A stretch of DNA of 64,000 nt from Candidatus Desulfopertinax cowenii. GTDB taxonomy: Bacteria; Bacillota; Desulfotomaculia; Desulfotomaculales; Desulforudaceae. The stretch is from positions 682,001-746,000 of the forward strand of contig MPOA01000006.1 in NCBI GenBank assembly GCA_001899445.1, in the 5' to 3' direction. Below, in pieces: positions 1-8,450 of this stretch (position 1 is its first letter; each line of letters begins with the position of its first letter). The notes below the pieces were generated by a model. It saw nothing but the letters and a program-made list of their open reading frames with translations. It did not search any database and was not told the DNA's origin. Position numbers and translations under genes: made by a program.

Positions 1-879
1 TCCCGCCTCCCGCAGGAGTTCCCCCGTCTCATCGGTCAGTTCGGTGGGAAACGGTCCCTCGCCCACCCTGGTGGTGTACGCCTTGGTCACCCCGACCACG
101 GTGTCAATCACCCGCGGGCCGACCCCCGCGCCGACCGCGGCGCCCCCGGCCGTCGGGTTCGAGGAGGTGACGTAGGGGTAGGTGCCGTGGTCGATGTCCA
201 ACAACGTGCCCTGCGCCCCCTCGAAGAGGATGTTTTTGCCGGCCCGGGCCGCCTCGTGGACCAGGAGCGAGGTGTCCCGCACGTAGGGGCGCAAAAACTC
301 GGCGTAGGCCAGGTAATCCCGGGCCACCTGTTCCGGCTCGGGTCCGTCCACGCCGTGCATCCGCCGCAATACCTCGGCCTTGCGCCACGCCATGCTCTTC
401 AGGGCCGCGGCCGCTCCTTCCTCCAACAGGTCGACCACCCGGAACCCTTCCCGGGCGTACTTGTCGGTGTACACCGGCCCGATGCCCCGGCGCGTGGTCC
501 CGAGGCGCCGCAAACCGTCGGGACAATCCTCTTCCAGTTCGTCACACAACCGGTGATAGGGCATGATCACGTGGGCCCGCTCGCTGATGTAAAGCGCGGC
601 CAGGCGCCGCCCGTCTGCCGTCAGCGATTCCAGTTCCCGGCGCAGAACTTCGGGATCGATCACCACCCCGTTACCGATCACGCAGACTTTCCCGGGATGC
701 AAAATGCCCGAAGGCACCAGGTGCAGTTTGAATTCCCGCCCGCCGGCCACCACGGTATGGCCGGCGTTGTTGCCCCCCTGGTAGCGGACGATCACGTCCG
801 CTTTCTCGGCCAGGTAATCGGTAAGTTTGCCTTTCCCCTCGTCTCCCCACTGGGCACCAACCAAGACTACGGTGGACAA
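1..879 (-). CDS. purA: Adenylosuccinate synthetase, 5' part (runs off the window)
   Basis: PurA joins IMP and aspartate using GTP, the first committed step of AMP synthesis in the cytosol. The N-terminal 293 residues are in the window; the family is about 430 residues. Residues 11-18 read WGDEGKGK, the GTP-binding loop with the catalytic Asp13, and NNAGHT at 37-42 supplies the catalytic His41. A FEGAQGT motif follows near residue 223. The start is TTG at 879: GGGGAGG sits just upstream and an in-frame TGA precedes it, so no earlier start is possible. The FAD dehydrogenase gene upstream on the same strand ends 14 bases before this start, so the two are probably co-transcribed. Identity is secure; the C-terminus lies outside the window. 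Confidence 0.96.
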   Translation of the reverse strand, partial: MSTVVLVGAQWGDEGKGKLTDYLAEKADVIVRYQGGNNAGHTVVAGGREFKLHLVPSGILHPGKVCVIGNGVVIDPEVLRRELESLTADGRRLAALYISERAHVIMPYHRLCDELEEDCPDGLRRLGTTRRGIGPVYTDKYAREGFRVVDLLEEGAAAALKSMAWRKAEVLRRMHGVDGPEPEQVARDYLAYAEFLRPYVRDTSLLVHEAARAGKNILFEGAQGTLLDIDHGTYPYVTSSNPTAGGAAVGAGVGPRVIDTVVGVTKAYTTRVGEGPFPTELTDETGELLREAG

Positions 880-893
880 TCAACACGCCTCCC

Positions 894-2279
894 CTACACT
901 CTGCTCAGAATCTCCCGGGCGACAATCACCCCAGAAGCGGAGGCCTGCACCAGGCCCCGCGTAACCCCCGCCCCATCCCCCACTGCGAACAGGTTGGCGA
1001 CCGGGGTTTCCAGCCGTTCGTTTAAGGCCAGGCGGGACGAATAAAACTTGACCTCCACCCCGTACAACAGGGTGTGGCGCGCATAAACGCCGGGAGCAAT
1101 CAGGTCCAGCGCCTTCAGCATCTCCACGATCCCCAAAAGGTGCCGGTAGGGAAACACCAGGCTCAGGTCCCCGGGCGTAGCCTCGGGCAGGGTCGGCGTC
1201 ACGAACCCCCGGGCGACCTTTTTCCGGGTGCTCCGCCGCCCGGCGGAGAGATCCCCGAGCCGCTGGACGATTACCCCTTCCCCGAGGAGGTTGGCCAACC
1301 GGGCGATGTAGCGCCCGTAGGCGATGGGCTCCTTGAAGGGCTCGGTGAAGCTCTTGCTGACCAGGATCGCGAAGTTGGTGTTGTTCGTCTTGTTGTAAGC
1401 GTGGGTATGGCCGTTGACGGTGATCAGTCCGTCGTTATTCTCCAAGACCACCTCGCCGTACGGATTCATGCAGAAGGTCCGCACCTTGTCCTCAAAGGCG
1501 CGGGAGATATAGGTACACTTCAACTCGTAAAAGATCCGGGTCAGGGGCTCCAGCACCACCGCCGGCAGCTCCACGCGCACCCCGATATCCACCGGGTTCG
1601 TGGCGATGGGCAGCCCCAAGCGCTGGGCCTCCCGGGTCAGCCATTCAGCGCCCTCGCGGCCCGGGGCGGCGATGACGTATCGCCCGTGAATCACCTCGCC
1701 GTCGGTAGTTTCCACGCCGACCACCCGGTGATCGGCGATGACCATCTGGTGCACGGTGGTATCGGTCCGAATTTCCACGTTCTTTTCCAGGTGTTGATAC
1801 ATTAACTGCAGCACCTCGCCGCAGCGCCCGGTGCCCAGGTGCCTGATGGACAGCGGCACCAGCCGCAGCTCGGCCCGGGTGGCCTTCTTCTGCAGTTCTT
1901 CGAACTCGTCCTGGTCCTTGGGTCCGTACACCACGTCGGGAGCGCCGTACTCCAGGTACAGGCGGTCCACGTAGGCGATCAGCTCCTCGAGGACATCCCG
2001 CCCCACGTATTCTTCCAGCACCCCGCCGACCTCGGGGGAGAGGGTGAGTTTTCCGTCGCTAAACGCGCCGGCGCCGCCCCAACCGCACAGCGTGGCGCAC
2101 GGGGTACAGTGGCGGCAGGGCCCCCGGCCCTGCCGGGACGGACAGACCCGCTTGTAGATTTCGCGTCCTTTTTCCAGGATGAGAATGCGCAGATCTTTTC
2201 TTTCCCGTACCAGCTCAAGGGCCGCGAAGATTCCCGCCGGCCCCGCGCCGACAATGATTACGTCGTACGTCCGGCTCAA
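894..2279 (-). CDS. FAD-dependent dehydrogenase of the COG2509 type
   Basis: This 461-residue flavoprotein has a classic dinucleotide-binding loop VGAGPAG at residues 10-16 and a C-terminal FAD motif FAVGDGAG. A cysteine cluster (C46, C55, C58, C61, C65, spaced like an iron-sulfur ligand set) precedes GWGGAGAFSDGK, as in the uncharacterised FAD-dependent dehydrogenases of COG2509. Substrate and partner are unknown. The start is taken as TTG at 2279 because GGAGG lies eight bases upstream; a longer reading from 2303 would place that Shine-Dalgarno inside the gene. It lies just upstream of purA on the same strand, which suggests shared transcription but not a shared pathway. No truncation is visible. 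Confidence 0.85.
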   Translation of the reverse strand: MSRTYDVIIVGAGPAGIFAALELVRERKDLRILILEKGREIYKRVCPSRQGRGPCRHCTPCATLCGWGGAGAFSDGKLTLSPEVGGVLEEYVGRDVLEELIAYVDRLYLEYGAPDVVYGPKDQDEFEELQKKATRAELRLVPLSIRHLGTGRCGEVLQLMYQHLEKNVEIRTDTTVHQMVIADHRVVGVETTDGEVIHGRYVIAAPGREGAEWLTREAQRLGLPIATNPVDIGVRVELPAVVLEPLTRIFYELKCTYISRAFEDKVRTFCMNPYGEVVLENNDGLITVNGHTHAYNKTNNTNFAILVSKSFTEPFKEPIAYGRYIARLANLLGEGVIVQRLGDLSAGRRSTRKKVARGFVTPTLPEATPGDLSLVFPYRHLLGIVEMLKALDLIAPGVYARHTLLYGVEVKFYSSRLALNERLETPVANLFAVGDGAGVTRGLVQASASGVIVAREILSRV

Positions 2280-2327
2280 TTCTGATACCTCCGAGCGCTT
2301 CAACTTTAGCAGAACCGGCTACGGGTG

Positions 2328-3665
2328 TCAAACCAAACCTGAATCACGCATCAGATTGACAAAACGCGGGGATTCCCTGAAAAAACCCAGCTCCACGGAG
2401 CCCACTGGGCCGTTCCGCTGTTTGGCCACAATGATTTCGGCGATCCCCTTCCGGTCGGTTTCCGGGTAGTAATACTCCTCCCGGTAAATGAACATGACCA
2501 CGTCGGCGTCCTGCTCCAGGCTGCCGCTTTCCCGCAGGTCGGACATCATCGGCCTCTTTTTCTCCCGCTGCTCAACGGCGCGAGACAACTGGGACAGGGC
2601 CAGCACCGGCACGTTCAGTTCCTTGGCCAGCTCTTTCAATCCGCGGGAGATCTGGGAAATCTCCTGCTGGCGGTTCTCGGCGCGCCGGTTGGGCTGCATC
2701 AACTGCAGGTAGTCGATAATCACCAGGGCCAGGCCGTTTTCGGCGTGCATCCGCTTGGCCCGAGCGCGGATGTCGCGCAGGGAGGCGCCGCCCGTGTCGT
2801 CGATAAAAAGCGGCACGTTCTGGAGCCGAGCCGCGGCCTCGACCAGCCGCTCCCAGTCCTCGTCCCTCAAGTTGCCCGTCCGCAGCCGATACTGGTCCAC
2901 CCGGGCCTCCGCGCACAACAGCCGGTTGACCAGCTGCTCCCGGCTCATCTCCAGGCTGAAGATGGCCACCGGGAGCTGCTCCTTCGCGGCCACGTGGTGG
3001 GCGATGTTCAGGGCCAGGGCGGTTTTCCCCATGCTGGGCCGGGCGGCCAGAATCACCAGATCCGAGTTCTGCAGCCCGGAGCAGAGCCGGTCCAGGTCGG
3101 TGAAGCCGGTGGACACCCCCGCGATCCGACCCTTGTTCCGGTAAATTTCCTCGATCCGCTCCAGGGTCTGTTTCAGAATCTCTCCCAGGGGGACGAAGGC
3201 CGCCGTCCCCCGCCGGGAACCCAGCTCCAGGATCATCTGTTCGGCCTGGTCGACCAGGCGTTCTGCGGCCTCCCGCTGGTCATACCCCATTTCCGAAATC
3301 CGGGAGGCGACCGAAATCAGGGTTCTAAGGAGTGCCTTTTCCTCGATCAGCCGCGCGTAGTGCTCGATGTTGGACGCCGTAGGCACCAGTTCTACCAGGG
3401 AAGCAACGTAGGCAGCGCCCCCGATCTTCTCCAGCACGCCGTCCTTGCGCAGCCGGTCGGTGACCGTCAAAAGATCGACCGGCTCGCCCGACTCCTGTAG
3501 CTCCAGGCAGGCTTCATAAATCAACCGGTGGCCGTGGTGGTAAAAGTCCTCGGGCCGGATAATGTCCAGCACCCGGTAAATGGCCTCCGGTTCCAAAAAC
3601 AAGGCGCCGAGCACGGCCTGCTCGGCGTCGATATTCTGGGGTAAAATCCGCTCAGGCATCGTCAC
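2328..3665 (-). CDS. dnaB: Replicative DNA helicase (DnaB family, DnaC in Bacillus naming)
   Basis: A hexameric 5'-3' helicase that unwinds DNA ahead of the replisome. The 445-residue protein has the N-terminal collar domain (about residues 8-110) and a RecA-type ATPase domain. Walker A, ARPSMGKT, is at about 208-215 and Walker B, VIIDYLQL, near 312. Length is normal for the family. It is the last gene of the yybS-rplI-dnaB series and overlaps the 3' end of rplI by 14 bases, implying coupled translation. The start may be GTG at 3665 or ATG at 3659. The same order rplI-dnaB is known in Bacillus. Confidence 0.97.
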   Translation of the reverse strand: MTMPERILPQNIDAEQAVLGALFLEPEAIYRVLDIIRPEDFYHHGHRLIYEACLELQESGEPVDLLTVTDRLRKDGVLEKIGGAAYVASLVELVPTASNIEHYARLIEEKALLRTLISVASRISEMGYDQREAAERLVDQAEQMILELGSRRGTAAFVPLGEILKQTLERIEEIYRNKGRIAGVSTGFTDLDRLCSGLQNSDLVILAARPSMGKTALALNIAHHVAAKEQLPVAIFSLEMSREQLVNRLLCAEARVDQYRLRTGNLRDEDWERLVEAAARLQNVPLFIDDTGGASLRDIRARAKRMHAENGLALVIIDYLQLMQPNRRAENRQQEISQISRGLKELAKELNVPVLALSQLSRAVEQREKKRPMMSDLRESGSLEQDADVVMFIYREEYYYPETDRKGIAEIIVAKQRNGPVGSVELGFFRESPRFVNLMRDSGLV

Positions 3666-4104
3666 CGACGACCTCTACTTCGAATTCGACCTGGACGCCC
3701 GGGTGCAGGCGGGCCAGTACCGGGAATTTCCCCAGGCTCTTAATGGGTTCCTTCAGCTCCAGTTTCTTGCGCTCGATCTTGAGGTTGTAACGAAACGCCA
3801 GCACCCGGGCGATATCCTTGTTCCCCACCGAGCCGAACAGTTTGCCGCCCTCGCCCGCCCGCGCCGGGACCCGCACCGTGAGCCCCTCCAACTGGGCCGC
3901 CACCCGGTGGGCCTGCGCCGCCAGCCGGTCGGCCTTCCGTTCCCGGGCCCGGTCCCGCCGGGCGATTTCCTTCAACCGGCCTTCGGTAGCCACCTCGGCC
4001 AGGCCCTTCGGAATCAGGTAGTTGCGCGCGTAGCCCTCGGCCACTTTCACCACCTCGCCCCGGGCGCCCAAACCAGAGACGTCCTTCAACAGCACTACTT
4101 TCAC
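3652..4104 (-). CDS. rplI: 50S ribosomal protein L9
   Basis: Ribosomal protein bL9, 150 residues, which binds 23S rRNA at the base of the L1 stalk. The N-terminal rRNA-binding domain begins MKVVLLKDV and contains the conserved NYLIPKGLA segment near residue 28; a long connecting helix and a C-terminal domain follow. The start is GTG at 4104 with GGAGG upstream; an upstream extension to 4140 would add 12 residues absent from the family. It overlaps yybS by 4 bases and dnaB by 14, so the three genes are tightly packed. Confidence 0.97.
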   Translation of the reverse strand: MKVVLLKDVSGLGARGEVVKVAEGYARNYLIPKGLAEVATEGRLKEIARRDRARERKADRLAAQAHRVAAQLEGLTVRVPARAGEGGKLFGSVGNKDIARVLAFRYNLKIERKKLELKEPIKSLGKFPVLARLHPGVQVEFEVEVVGDDA

Positions 4105-5090
4105 GATTGTTCCCTCCTTCGCTCGTAACAGCCCCGACAATCACTCCATGAATCTATGAAGCCGGCCGTTGCCAGGAGCACCAGGGTGACCGGCCAGTTA
4201 ATCACCGCCGCCACCACCAGCAGAACAGCGAGCCACCGGGAAAGCGCCAGTTCCCGGTAAAAGTACACAGCCAGCGTCAGGCCGGCCAGCAGGAAGCCGA
4301 CGCCGGCCACAAACAGCACGTTTCTACCGATCAAGGCCATGGTTTCAAACTCCCAATGGTCGCCGGCCAGGGTCACGGCCAAGCCGGCGATCACCAGCCA
4401 GATCACCGGCCACGGTAGGTGCCACCGGCGAAATTCCAGCGCGGGTCCCGACAGTAGAGACAGCCGGCGCAAGATTCCGGCCGTCACGAAAAACCCGGCC
4501 CAAGCCAGGATTATCACCCAGGCGACCAGGCTCCCGGGGAGAAACACGCTGACGGCCCGGACAGCCTGTTCCACGAGTTCCGGGTGCCCCTCGACCGCCA
4601 GGTTGGCCGCCACCAGTTCGGAGGGGCTCTCCCCCAGCATCCGGAAGAGGATCACTAGATCAAACCCGGCCAGGAACAGGGCCGCGACCAGGCCGGCCGC
4701 CAGGATCTTTTGGGGGGCGACCCGGTTCTTGAAGCCCAGACCATACAAAATGCCGAGGAGGCCGGGTTCCACCAGGATCATCACCGCGTCAAGGATGCCC
4801 ACAACAAAGCCGGTCAGCGCGGCGGCCGCGGCAAGCACCGCCAGGGCGTATACGGAAGTATGACGGCAGGTGGTCACCGCCGCCATCAGAATGACCGCCA
4901 GCCCGCAGGCCGGGAACAGAAGCGGGACCAGCGCACTGACCACAGCCAACACGGCGCAGGCCAGGACCAGCAAAACCCCTTCCTTCAGGGCTCCCGGCGA
5001 AAACAAAGCAACCACCCCGTTTGTCCGTGTGGAAAGCGTTAACATCGTCATTACAGATTCGCCGGAACCATCCGCTTTCCTGCGCCCCAC
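4101..5090 (-). CDS. yybS: YybS-family polytopic membrane protein (DUF2232)
   Basis: An integral membrane protein of 329 residues (316 if it begins at the ATG at 5051). About eight hydrophobic stretches are visible, starting around residue 35. Composition and position between rpsR and rplI match the DUF2232/YybS family, which is related to S-component-like membrane proteins. Its transported substrate, if any, is not known. No strong Shine-Dalgarno decides between the two starts. A terminator-like hairpin separates it from rpsR, so it may be only partly co-transcribed with the ribosomal genes. It overlaps rplI by 4 bases. Confidence 0.8.
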   Translation of the reverse strand: MGRRKADGSGESVMTMLTLSTRTNGVVALFSPGALKEGVLLVLACAVLAVVSALVPLLFPACGLAVILMAAVTTCRHTSVYALAVLAAAAALTGFVVGILDAVMILVEPGLLGILYGLGFKNRVAPQKILAAGLVAALFLAGFDLVILFRMLGESPSELVAANLAVEGHPELVEQAVRAVSVFLPGSLVAWVIILAWAGFFVTAGILRRLSLLSGPALEFRRWHLPWPVIWLVIAGLAVTLAGDHWEFETMALIGRNVLFVAGVGFLLAGLTLAVYFYRELALSRWLAVLLVVAAVINWPVTLVLLATAGFIDSWSDCRGCYERRREQS

Positions 5091-5093
5091 GCA

Positions 5094-5117
5094 AAAAGCG
5101 CCGTCGCCGGCGCTTTT
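5094..5117 (-). terminator. Intrinsic terminator or attenuator between rpsR and yybS
   Basis: On the minus strand a 9-bp perfect stem (AAAAGCGCC with GGCGCTTTT) with a 6-base loop is followed by a short run of T. It lies downstream of rpsR and just before yybS, so it could lower expression of yybS-rplI-dnaB relative to rpsF-ssb-rpsR. Confidence 0.6.
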
Positions 5118-5145
5118 GGTTTCTGCTGCGTATAAACCGGAAACC

Positions 5146-5373
5146 CTATTCGACCGTGTAAGGCAACAAGGCCATGTTCCGGGCGCGCTTGATGGCCACC
5201 GTCAGCATCCGCTGGTGATGGGCACAGTTGCCGGTAATGCGTCGGGGTAGGATTTTGCCGCGCTCCGTGATGTATTTCTTCAGCCGGGGCGCATCTTTGA
5301 AATCAATGACGGCAATTTTGTCGACGCAGAAACTGCAGATTTTCTTCTTGCGCCGACCACGGTCACGTCGCAT
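5146..5373 (-). CDS. rpsR: 30S ribosomal protein S18
   Basis: Ribosomal protein bS18, 75 residues, which forms a heterodimer with S6 on the 30S platform. An N-terminal basic stretch is followed by CSFC and, later, CAHHQR. These are cysteine and histidine positions seen in the zinc-containing form of S18. The core [17 protein letters not shown] is conserved. The second ATG (5373) is chosen because GGAGG lies seven bases before it; the ATG at 5379 is only one base from that Shine-Dalgarno. It follows ssb by 24 bases in the standard rpsF-ssb-rpsR order. Confidence 0.96.
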   Translation of the reverse strand: MRRDRGRRKKKICSFCVDKIAVIDFKDAPRLKKYITERGKILPRRITGNCAHHQRMLTVAIKRARNMALLPYTVE

Positions 5374-5397
5374 ATTCATGCCTCCTTAACCTCAAGC

Positions 5398-5817
5398 CTA
5401 AAACGGTAGCGGTTCGTCGTCGTCGGAGAAATCAATCTCGTCGCGGTAGGGCTGTCCCTCTTCCTGGGAATTCCGGGCGTCCGGGCCGCCCTGCCCTTTG
5501 GGCCCGTCTAGGAAGCGGACGTTGTCGGCGATGATCTCGGCCGCCTTGCGGCGAACACCCTGGCTGTCATCGTACGAACGGATTTCCAAACGTCCCTCCA
5601 CGGCGGCAAGTCGCCCCTTGCTCAGGTATCGGGCGCACAATTCCCCCAGGTTGCGCCAGGCTACCACATCAATAAAGTCGGTACCCCGGTTCCCCTGTTT
5701 GTCCAGGAATGGCCGGTCGACGGCCAGGGTGAACCTGGTCACCGGCGTGCCGCTGGGCGTGTACCGGAGCTCCGGATCTCGCGTCAGGCGTCCGATCAGA
5801 ATTACCCTGTTCAGCAC
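5398..5817 (-). CDS. ssb: Single-stranded DNA-binding protein
   Basis: SSB coats single-stranded DNA during replication, repair and recombination. The 139-residue protein has an N-terminal OB fold (about residues 1-105) starting MLNRVILIGRLTRDPELR, with the IDVVAWRNLGE segment. A short acidic tail follows and ends DDDEPLPF, the partner-docking tip typical of bacterial SSB. It sits between rpsF and rpsR. GTG start; the Shine-Dalgarno is modest (GGTGGGAAG). Confidence 0.97.
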   Translation of the reverse strand: MLNRVILIGRLTRDPELRYTPSGTPVTRFTLAVDRPFLDKQGNRGTDFIDVVAWRNLGELCARYLSKGRLAAVEGRLEIRSYDDSQGVRRKAAEIIADNVRFLDGPKGQGGPDARNSQEEGQPYRDEIDFSDDDEPLPF

Positions 5818-5836
5818 CTTCCCACCGCCTGTTTAC

Positions 5837-6124
5837 CTATTTGTCTTCCCGGATGATTATATGGCGAAGCACCCCGTCGGTGATTCTAAACACGCGGTCG
5901 AGCTCCCGGGCCACGGTATGTTCCGCCTGGCACTTCAAGACCACGTAATAACCCTCACGGTAATTATCGATTTCGTAGGCCAGACGCTTGATCCCCCACG
6001 GATTAAGCTCGGTAACCTCGCCGCCCCCGTCGGTGATGATTGTGTTGATTCTTTCAACCAGTTGCGTGGTTTGCTCCTCTTCCAGGTCGGGCCTCAGGAT
6101 GTACATTACCTCGTATTGCCGCAC
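5837..6124 (-). CDS. rpsF: 30S ribosomal protein S6
   Basis: Ribosomal protein bS6, 95 residues, partner of S18. It shows the conserved YEVMYILRPDL opening and the IKRLAYEI segment in the middle. The start is GTG at 6124 because GGAGGAG lies about eight bases before it; the GTG at 6133 overlaps that Shine-Dalgarno. It is the first gene of the rpsF-ssb-rpsR operon, with a good promoter about 80 bases upstream. Confidence 0.96.
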   Translation of the reverse strand: MRQYEVMYILRPDLEEEQTTQLVERINTIITDGGGEVTELNPWGIKRLAYEIDNYREGYYVVLKCQAEHTVARELDRVFRITDGVLRHIIIREDK

Positions 6125-6203
6125 CGTGCACACCTCCTCCCTGTGGACTCAAACGGCCCCTTGCGGGGCAGGGCGGAAAAACAGCAGGGGCAAACTCTTC
6201 TAC

Positions 6204-6232
6204 ATCATACTTAATCCTGCAGCCGGCGTCAA
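6204..6232 (-). promoter_or_regulatory. Sigma-A-type promoter for the rpsF operon
   Basis: On the minus strand TTGACG (6232-6227) and TATGAT (6209-6204) are separated by 17 bases. The site lies 80 bases upstream of the rpsF start. The -35 is also part of a short GGCGTC/GACGCC hairpin. Confidence 0.65.
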
Positions 6233-6253
6233 GACGCCGCAATCACTCACTTA

Positions 6254-6715
6254 AAATCTTACCCAAGGGGATCCGGCTCACTCACGACGAAATCTTACCG
6301 AGGGGATGTGTTTTGCGAATGTCGCTAAAGAGTCGCCGGGAATACTTGGGCACTGTGTGCCAGCGTTACCACAAAACTTCTTCGCGCAGGGAAAAATCAC
6401 GAATCATTGACGAGATCGTAAGCGTATTGGGCTACCACCGGAAGTATGCCGTACAAGTTTTAAACGGCCCGATACCGACCCCAAAACCACCTATCAAACG
6501 GCATCGTCCAATTAAATACCTCGAAGCACTCCCTGTAATCCAGTTGGTTTGGGAGGCACTGGACTTCCCCTGCGCCGAACGCCTCCAGCCGGTGCTGCGG
6601 TCTACTGCAACTGTTAGCCACCCATGGGGAACTTACCCTTACACCAGAAATACGCCGGCAACTGTCCCAGATCAGCCGGGCTACGTTGGCCCGCCGACTG
6701 GCTCGACTGTGAAGC
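6254..6715 (+). pseudogene. Remnant of a transposase of the integrase (rve) class with its left-end repeats
   Basis: From ATG 6319 about 95 residues resemble the N-terminal helix-turn-helix part of a large integrase-like transposase family: SRREYLGTVCQRYHKTS, then a GYHRKYAVQVLN segment. Near 6600 the frame is lost. The expected continuation (LLQLLATHGELTLTPEI, then RATLARRLARL) appears in another frame and stops at TGA near 6714. The catalytic DDE part is missing altogether. Just upstream the sequence AAATCTTACC(CA)AGGGGAT occurs twice (about 6254-6275 and 6290-6308), as expected of subterminal repeats at an insertion-sequence end. The element is dead. The exact family name is not certain. 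Confidence 0.6.
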
Positions 6716-6961
6716 CTGCTGTTTGTAGCCCTTTGCAGCTTGGTCCTGACGCTGGGCGGCGCATTCGTTATGCTGTTCATCCTTGCTTACCTCACCCGGC
6801 AGAAACACACGGGAGGCGGCTGCCCCGGCTGTCACAAGATATTTTTCCTCGCCTTTGGCGACACGACCGTGGCGATAGCGGGCCTGAGAGCTTCCCTGAT
6901 CTTGGCAGCGCTCGCTTGCCTTCCTACAGTGGGTTGACACGATCCCAACCGTTGGGCAGCC

Positions 6962-6991
6962 TTGCGGTAGCGGGATGATTACTGGTATACT
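6962..6991 (+). promoter_or_regulatory. Probable promoter of the toxin/DUF2283 pair
   Basis: TTGCGG (6962-6967) and TATACT (6986-6991) are separated by 18 bases and lie just upstream of the toxin-like gene at 7009. Confidence 0.45.
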
Positions 6992-7008
6992 GGAACCAAA
7001 AGGGGTAG

Positions 7009-7341
7009 GTGCATAGCGTATTGGCGGAGCATAGTGCCGGTGCGGTATCTGTTTTCGGTGCTTGGATCCGCTTTCCGGAAGAGCGCTGGCAGCATATACT
7101 CAGGGAGCACCCGGAGTTGGAAAATATGTACGAAGACGTACTAACTACGATTGAAAGCCCGTCGAGGGTTTTGGCAGGAACCGGTGGTGAATTATTGGCC
7201 GCCAGGGAGATATCTCCGGGGAAGTTCTTGGTAGTTGTTTATAAGGAACTCGGTTCAGATGATGGTTTTGTAATCACCGCGTTTCTGACCCGGCGGATCG
7301 GACAGTTAGAGAGGAGGACAACTGTGTGGCCGAGGCAATAA
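7009..7341 (+). CDS. Barnase/RelE-like nuclease toxin candidate
   Basis: A 110-residue protein with the pattern RWQHILREHPELE near residue 27, a middle TIESPSRVLAGTGGELLAAR segment, KFLVVVYKE, then DGFVITAFLTRRI near the end. This pattern resembles small standalone nucleases of the barnase/EndoU/colicin/RelE-like superfamily often found in toxin-antitoxin or phage settings. The function is inferred, and catalytic residues were not verified. The next gene (DUF2283) overlaps it by 16 bases with its own Shine-Dalgarno, as in toxin-antitoxin pairs. GTG start at 7009; the spacing from AGGGG is short, so TTG 7021 is an alternative. Confidence 0.6.
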   Translation: MHSVLAEHSAGAVSVFGAWIRFPEERWQHILREHPELENMYEDVLTTIESPSRVLAGTGGELLAAREISPGKFLVVVYKELGSDDGFVITAFLTRRIGQLERRTTVWPRQ

Positions 7342-7571
7342 GTTATGTCAAGGTGGCGGAAGCGATTTCGCGGGTTGTGATGGACTCAGGTCTGCCTCTG
7401 CTGCGGGTATCCTATGATCCTGCAGGGGATGTGCTCTATATTCACTTTACCGAGGAACCGGTAAAAGCTGATGACAGCGAGTTTACCGAAGACGACGTGG
7501 TTGTTCGCTACCGGGGCGATGAGATAGTCGGGGTAACTATTCTGAACGCAAGCAGACGAAAGCCGGCGTAA
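7326..7571 (+). CDS. DUF2283 protein, probable antitoxin partner
   Basis: An 81-residue protein whose C-terminal half (about residues 25-78) matches DUF2283: a YDPAGDVLYIHF strand, an acidic EFTEDDVVVRY stretch and a closing EIVGVTILNAS. DUF2283 proteins are small beta-rich proteins commonly encoded beside nuclease-like partners. The antitoxin role is inferred from the 16-base overlap with the upstream toxin-like gene. The start is GTG at 7326, eight bases after GGAGG. Both genes are less GC-rich than their neighbours and lie next to transposase debris, suggesting acquisition. Confidence 0.6.
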   Translation: MAEAISYVKVAEAISRVVMDSGLPLLRVSYDPAGDVLYIHFTEEPVKADDSEFTEDDVVVRYRGDEIVGVTILNASRRKPA

Positions 7572-7686
7572 GAATCTCTCTATACCCAGCCAAGCGGTGG
7601 AACCGGCTCTCAGCTACCAGAAGCCCGGCAGCCACCCACCGGAGTACCTGTTTACCACCCGACCACCGCTTCACGTTACGTCCTGT

Positions 7687-8027
7687 CTACCGCACTCCAT
7701 CTAAGGCCGACTCCACAATGTTGGCGGAGGCTAGCTGCGTCGCAAAAGCATTTAGTAAGCCCCCGGCCTGCAAAACGTAAATTGCGGGAACCGGGTTGAG
7801 CCCCATCTGCCCGGCAAGGTGCTGCGCCAGGCGGTAGACTTCCGGAAACTGCCTGTCAGATACGCGGATACCATTCCCTCTGATGCTGCCGATAAACAGA
7901 CCGTGGAGAAGAAAAACAGTAATCACGCCGATTACATAGAAACAACAAGAACAACATAAACCAGAAGGCTAATCACGAGTGATACGGCAAAGTAAACCTT
8001 TTCTTTCGGGTGCACCAAAGACTCCAT
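7687..8027 (-). pseudogene. Frameshifted, truncated M48-family metallopeptidase
   Basis: Read from ATG 8027, preceded by AGGGGGG, the protein begins MESLVHPKEKVYFAVSL followed by a transmembrane helix, then hits TAA near 7930. In another frame the sequence continues YVIGVITVFLLHGLF, then GNGIRVSDRQFPEVY and LQAGGLLNAFATQ, all typical of the N-terminal half of membrane-bound M48 peptidases. The reading ends at 7687 before the zinc-binding HEXXH motif, so the gene carries both a frameshift and a 3' deletion. No functional product is expected. Confidence 0.7.
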
Positions 8028-8079
8028 AGCTGACCCCCCTTGTCTTCTGCTTGCAGCGTTAGCTCAGCTTAACTTCTTT

Positions 8080-8121
8080 CTAGTGGCTGTTATTTCCTGC
8101 CTAGTGGCTGTTATTTCCTGC
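8080..8121. repeat. Perfect 21-bp tandem duplication
   Basis: The 21-base unit beginning CTAGTGGCTG occurs twice head to tail at 8080-8100 and 8101-8121. It lies in a gene-free stretch (8028-8450) in which the only other structure I see is the hairpin at 8315-8341. Confidence 0.9.
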
Positions 8122-8314
8122 TAGATTTCGATAAAATTCTGGCTGTAATCGATTTGCATCCAGCCGCAATTTACACACCCCAATGCCGAGAGAGAAAATC
8201 GGCCGCGCGGGTGCCGGCTCACGCGTCGTCTTCGAACTCTCCCGGGCGCGTCTGGCTGTGGTCTCGTCGATGATATGTCGGCCGAAGTGCCTGCAGGGGG
8301 TTGAAACAGAGCAA

Positions 8315-8341
8315 AACCCCCCGGAAACGGTCCGGAGGGTT
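8315..8341 (-). terminator. Hairpin downstream of the 8451-9119 gene, possible terminator
   Basis: An 11-bp stem with one mismatch (AACCCCCCGGA with TCCGGAGGGTT) and a 5-base loop lies about 110 bases past the stop of the minus-strand membrane-protein gene. On the minus strand it is followed by TTTTGC, a weak T tract. Confidence 0.45.
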
Positions 8342-8450
8342 GTTATGCAAATCAAGGGATACTCCCGGTATTTTCTACATTATCGCCGCCTCCTCCAAGC
8401 AGTCGAGTCTATCAACACCGGCCACAAGCGCGATGCTTGCGGCCAACGCC

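Noticed and set aside
5094-5120. A CRISPR-like or tandem repeat around the rpsR-yybS hairpin
   Set aside because: Only a single stem-loop with a T tract; it is explained as a terminator. No CRISPR array was seen anywhere in the window.
6740-6937. A 65-codon plus-strand frame with two hydrophobic stretches and CPGC
   Set aside because: No ribosome site, in the middle of transposase debris, and no family recognised; it may be a fragment but cannot be supported as a gene.
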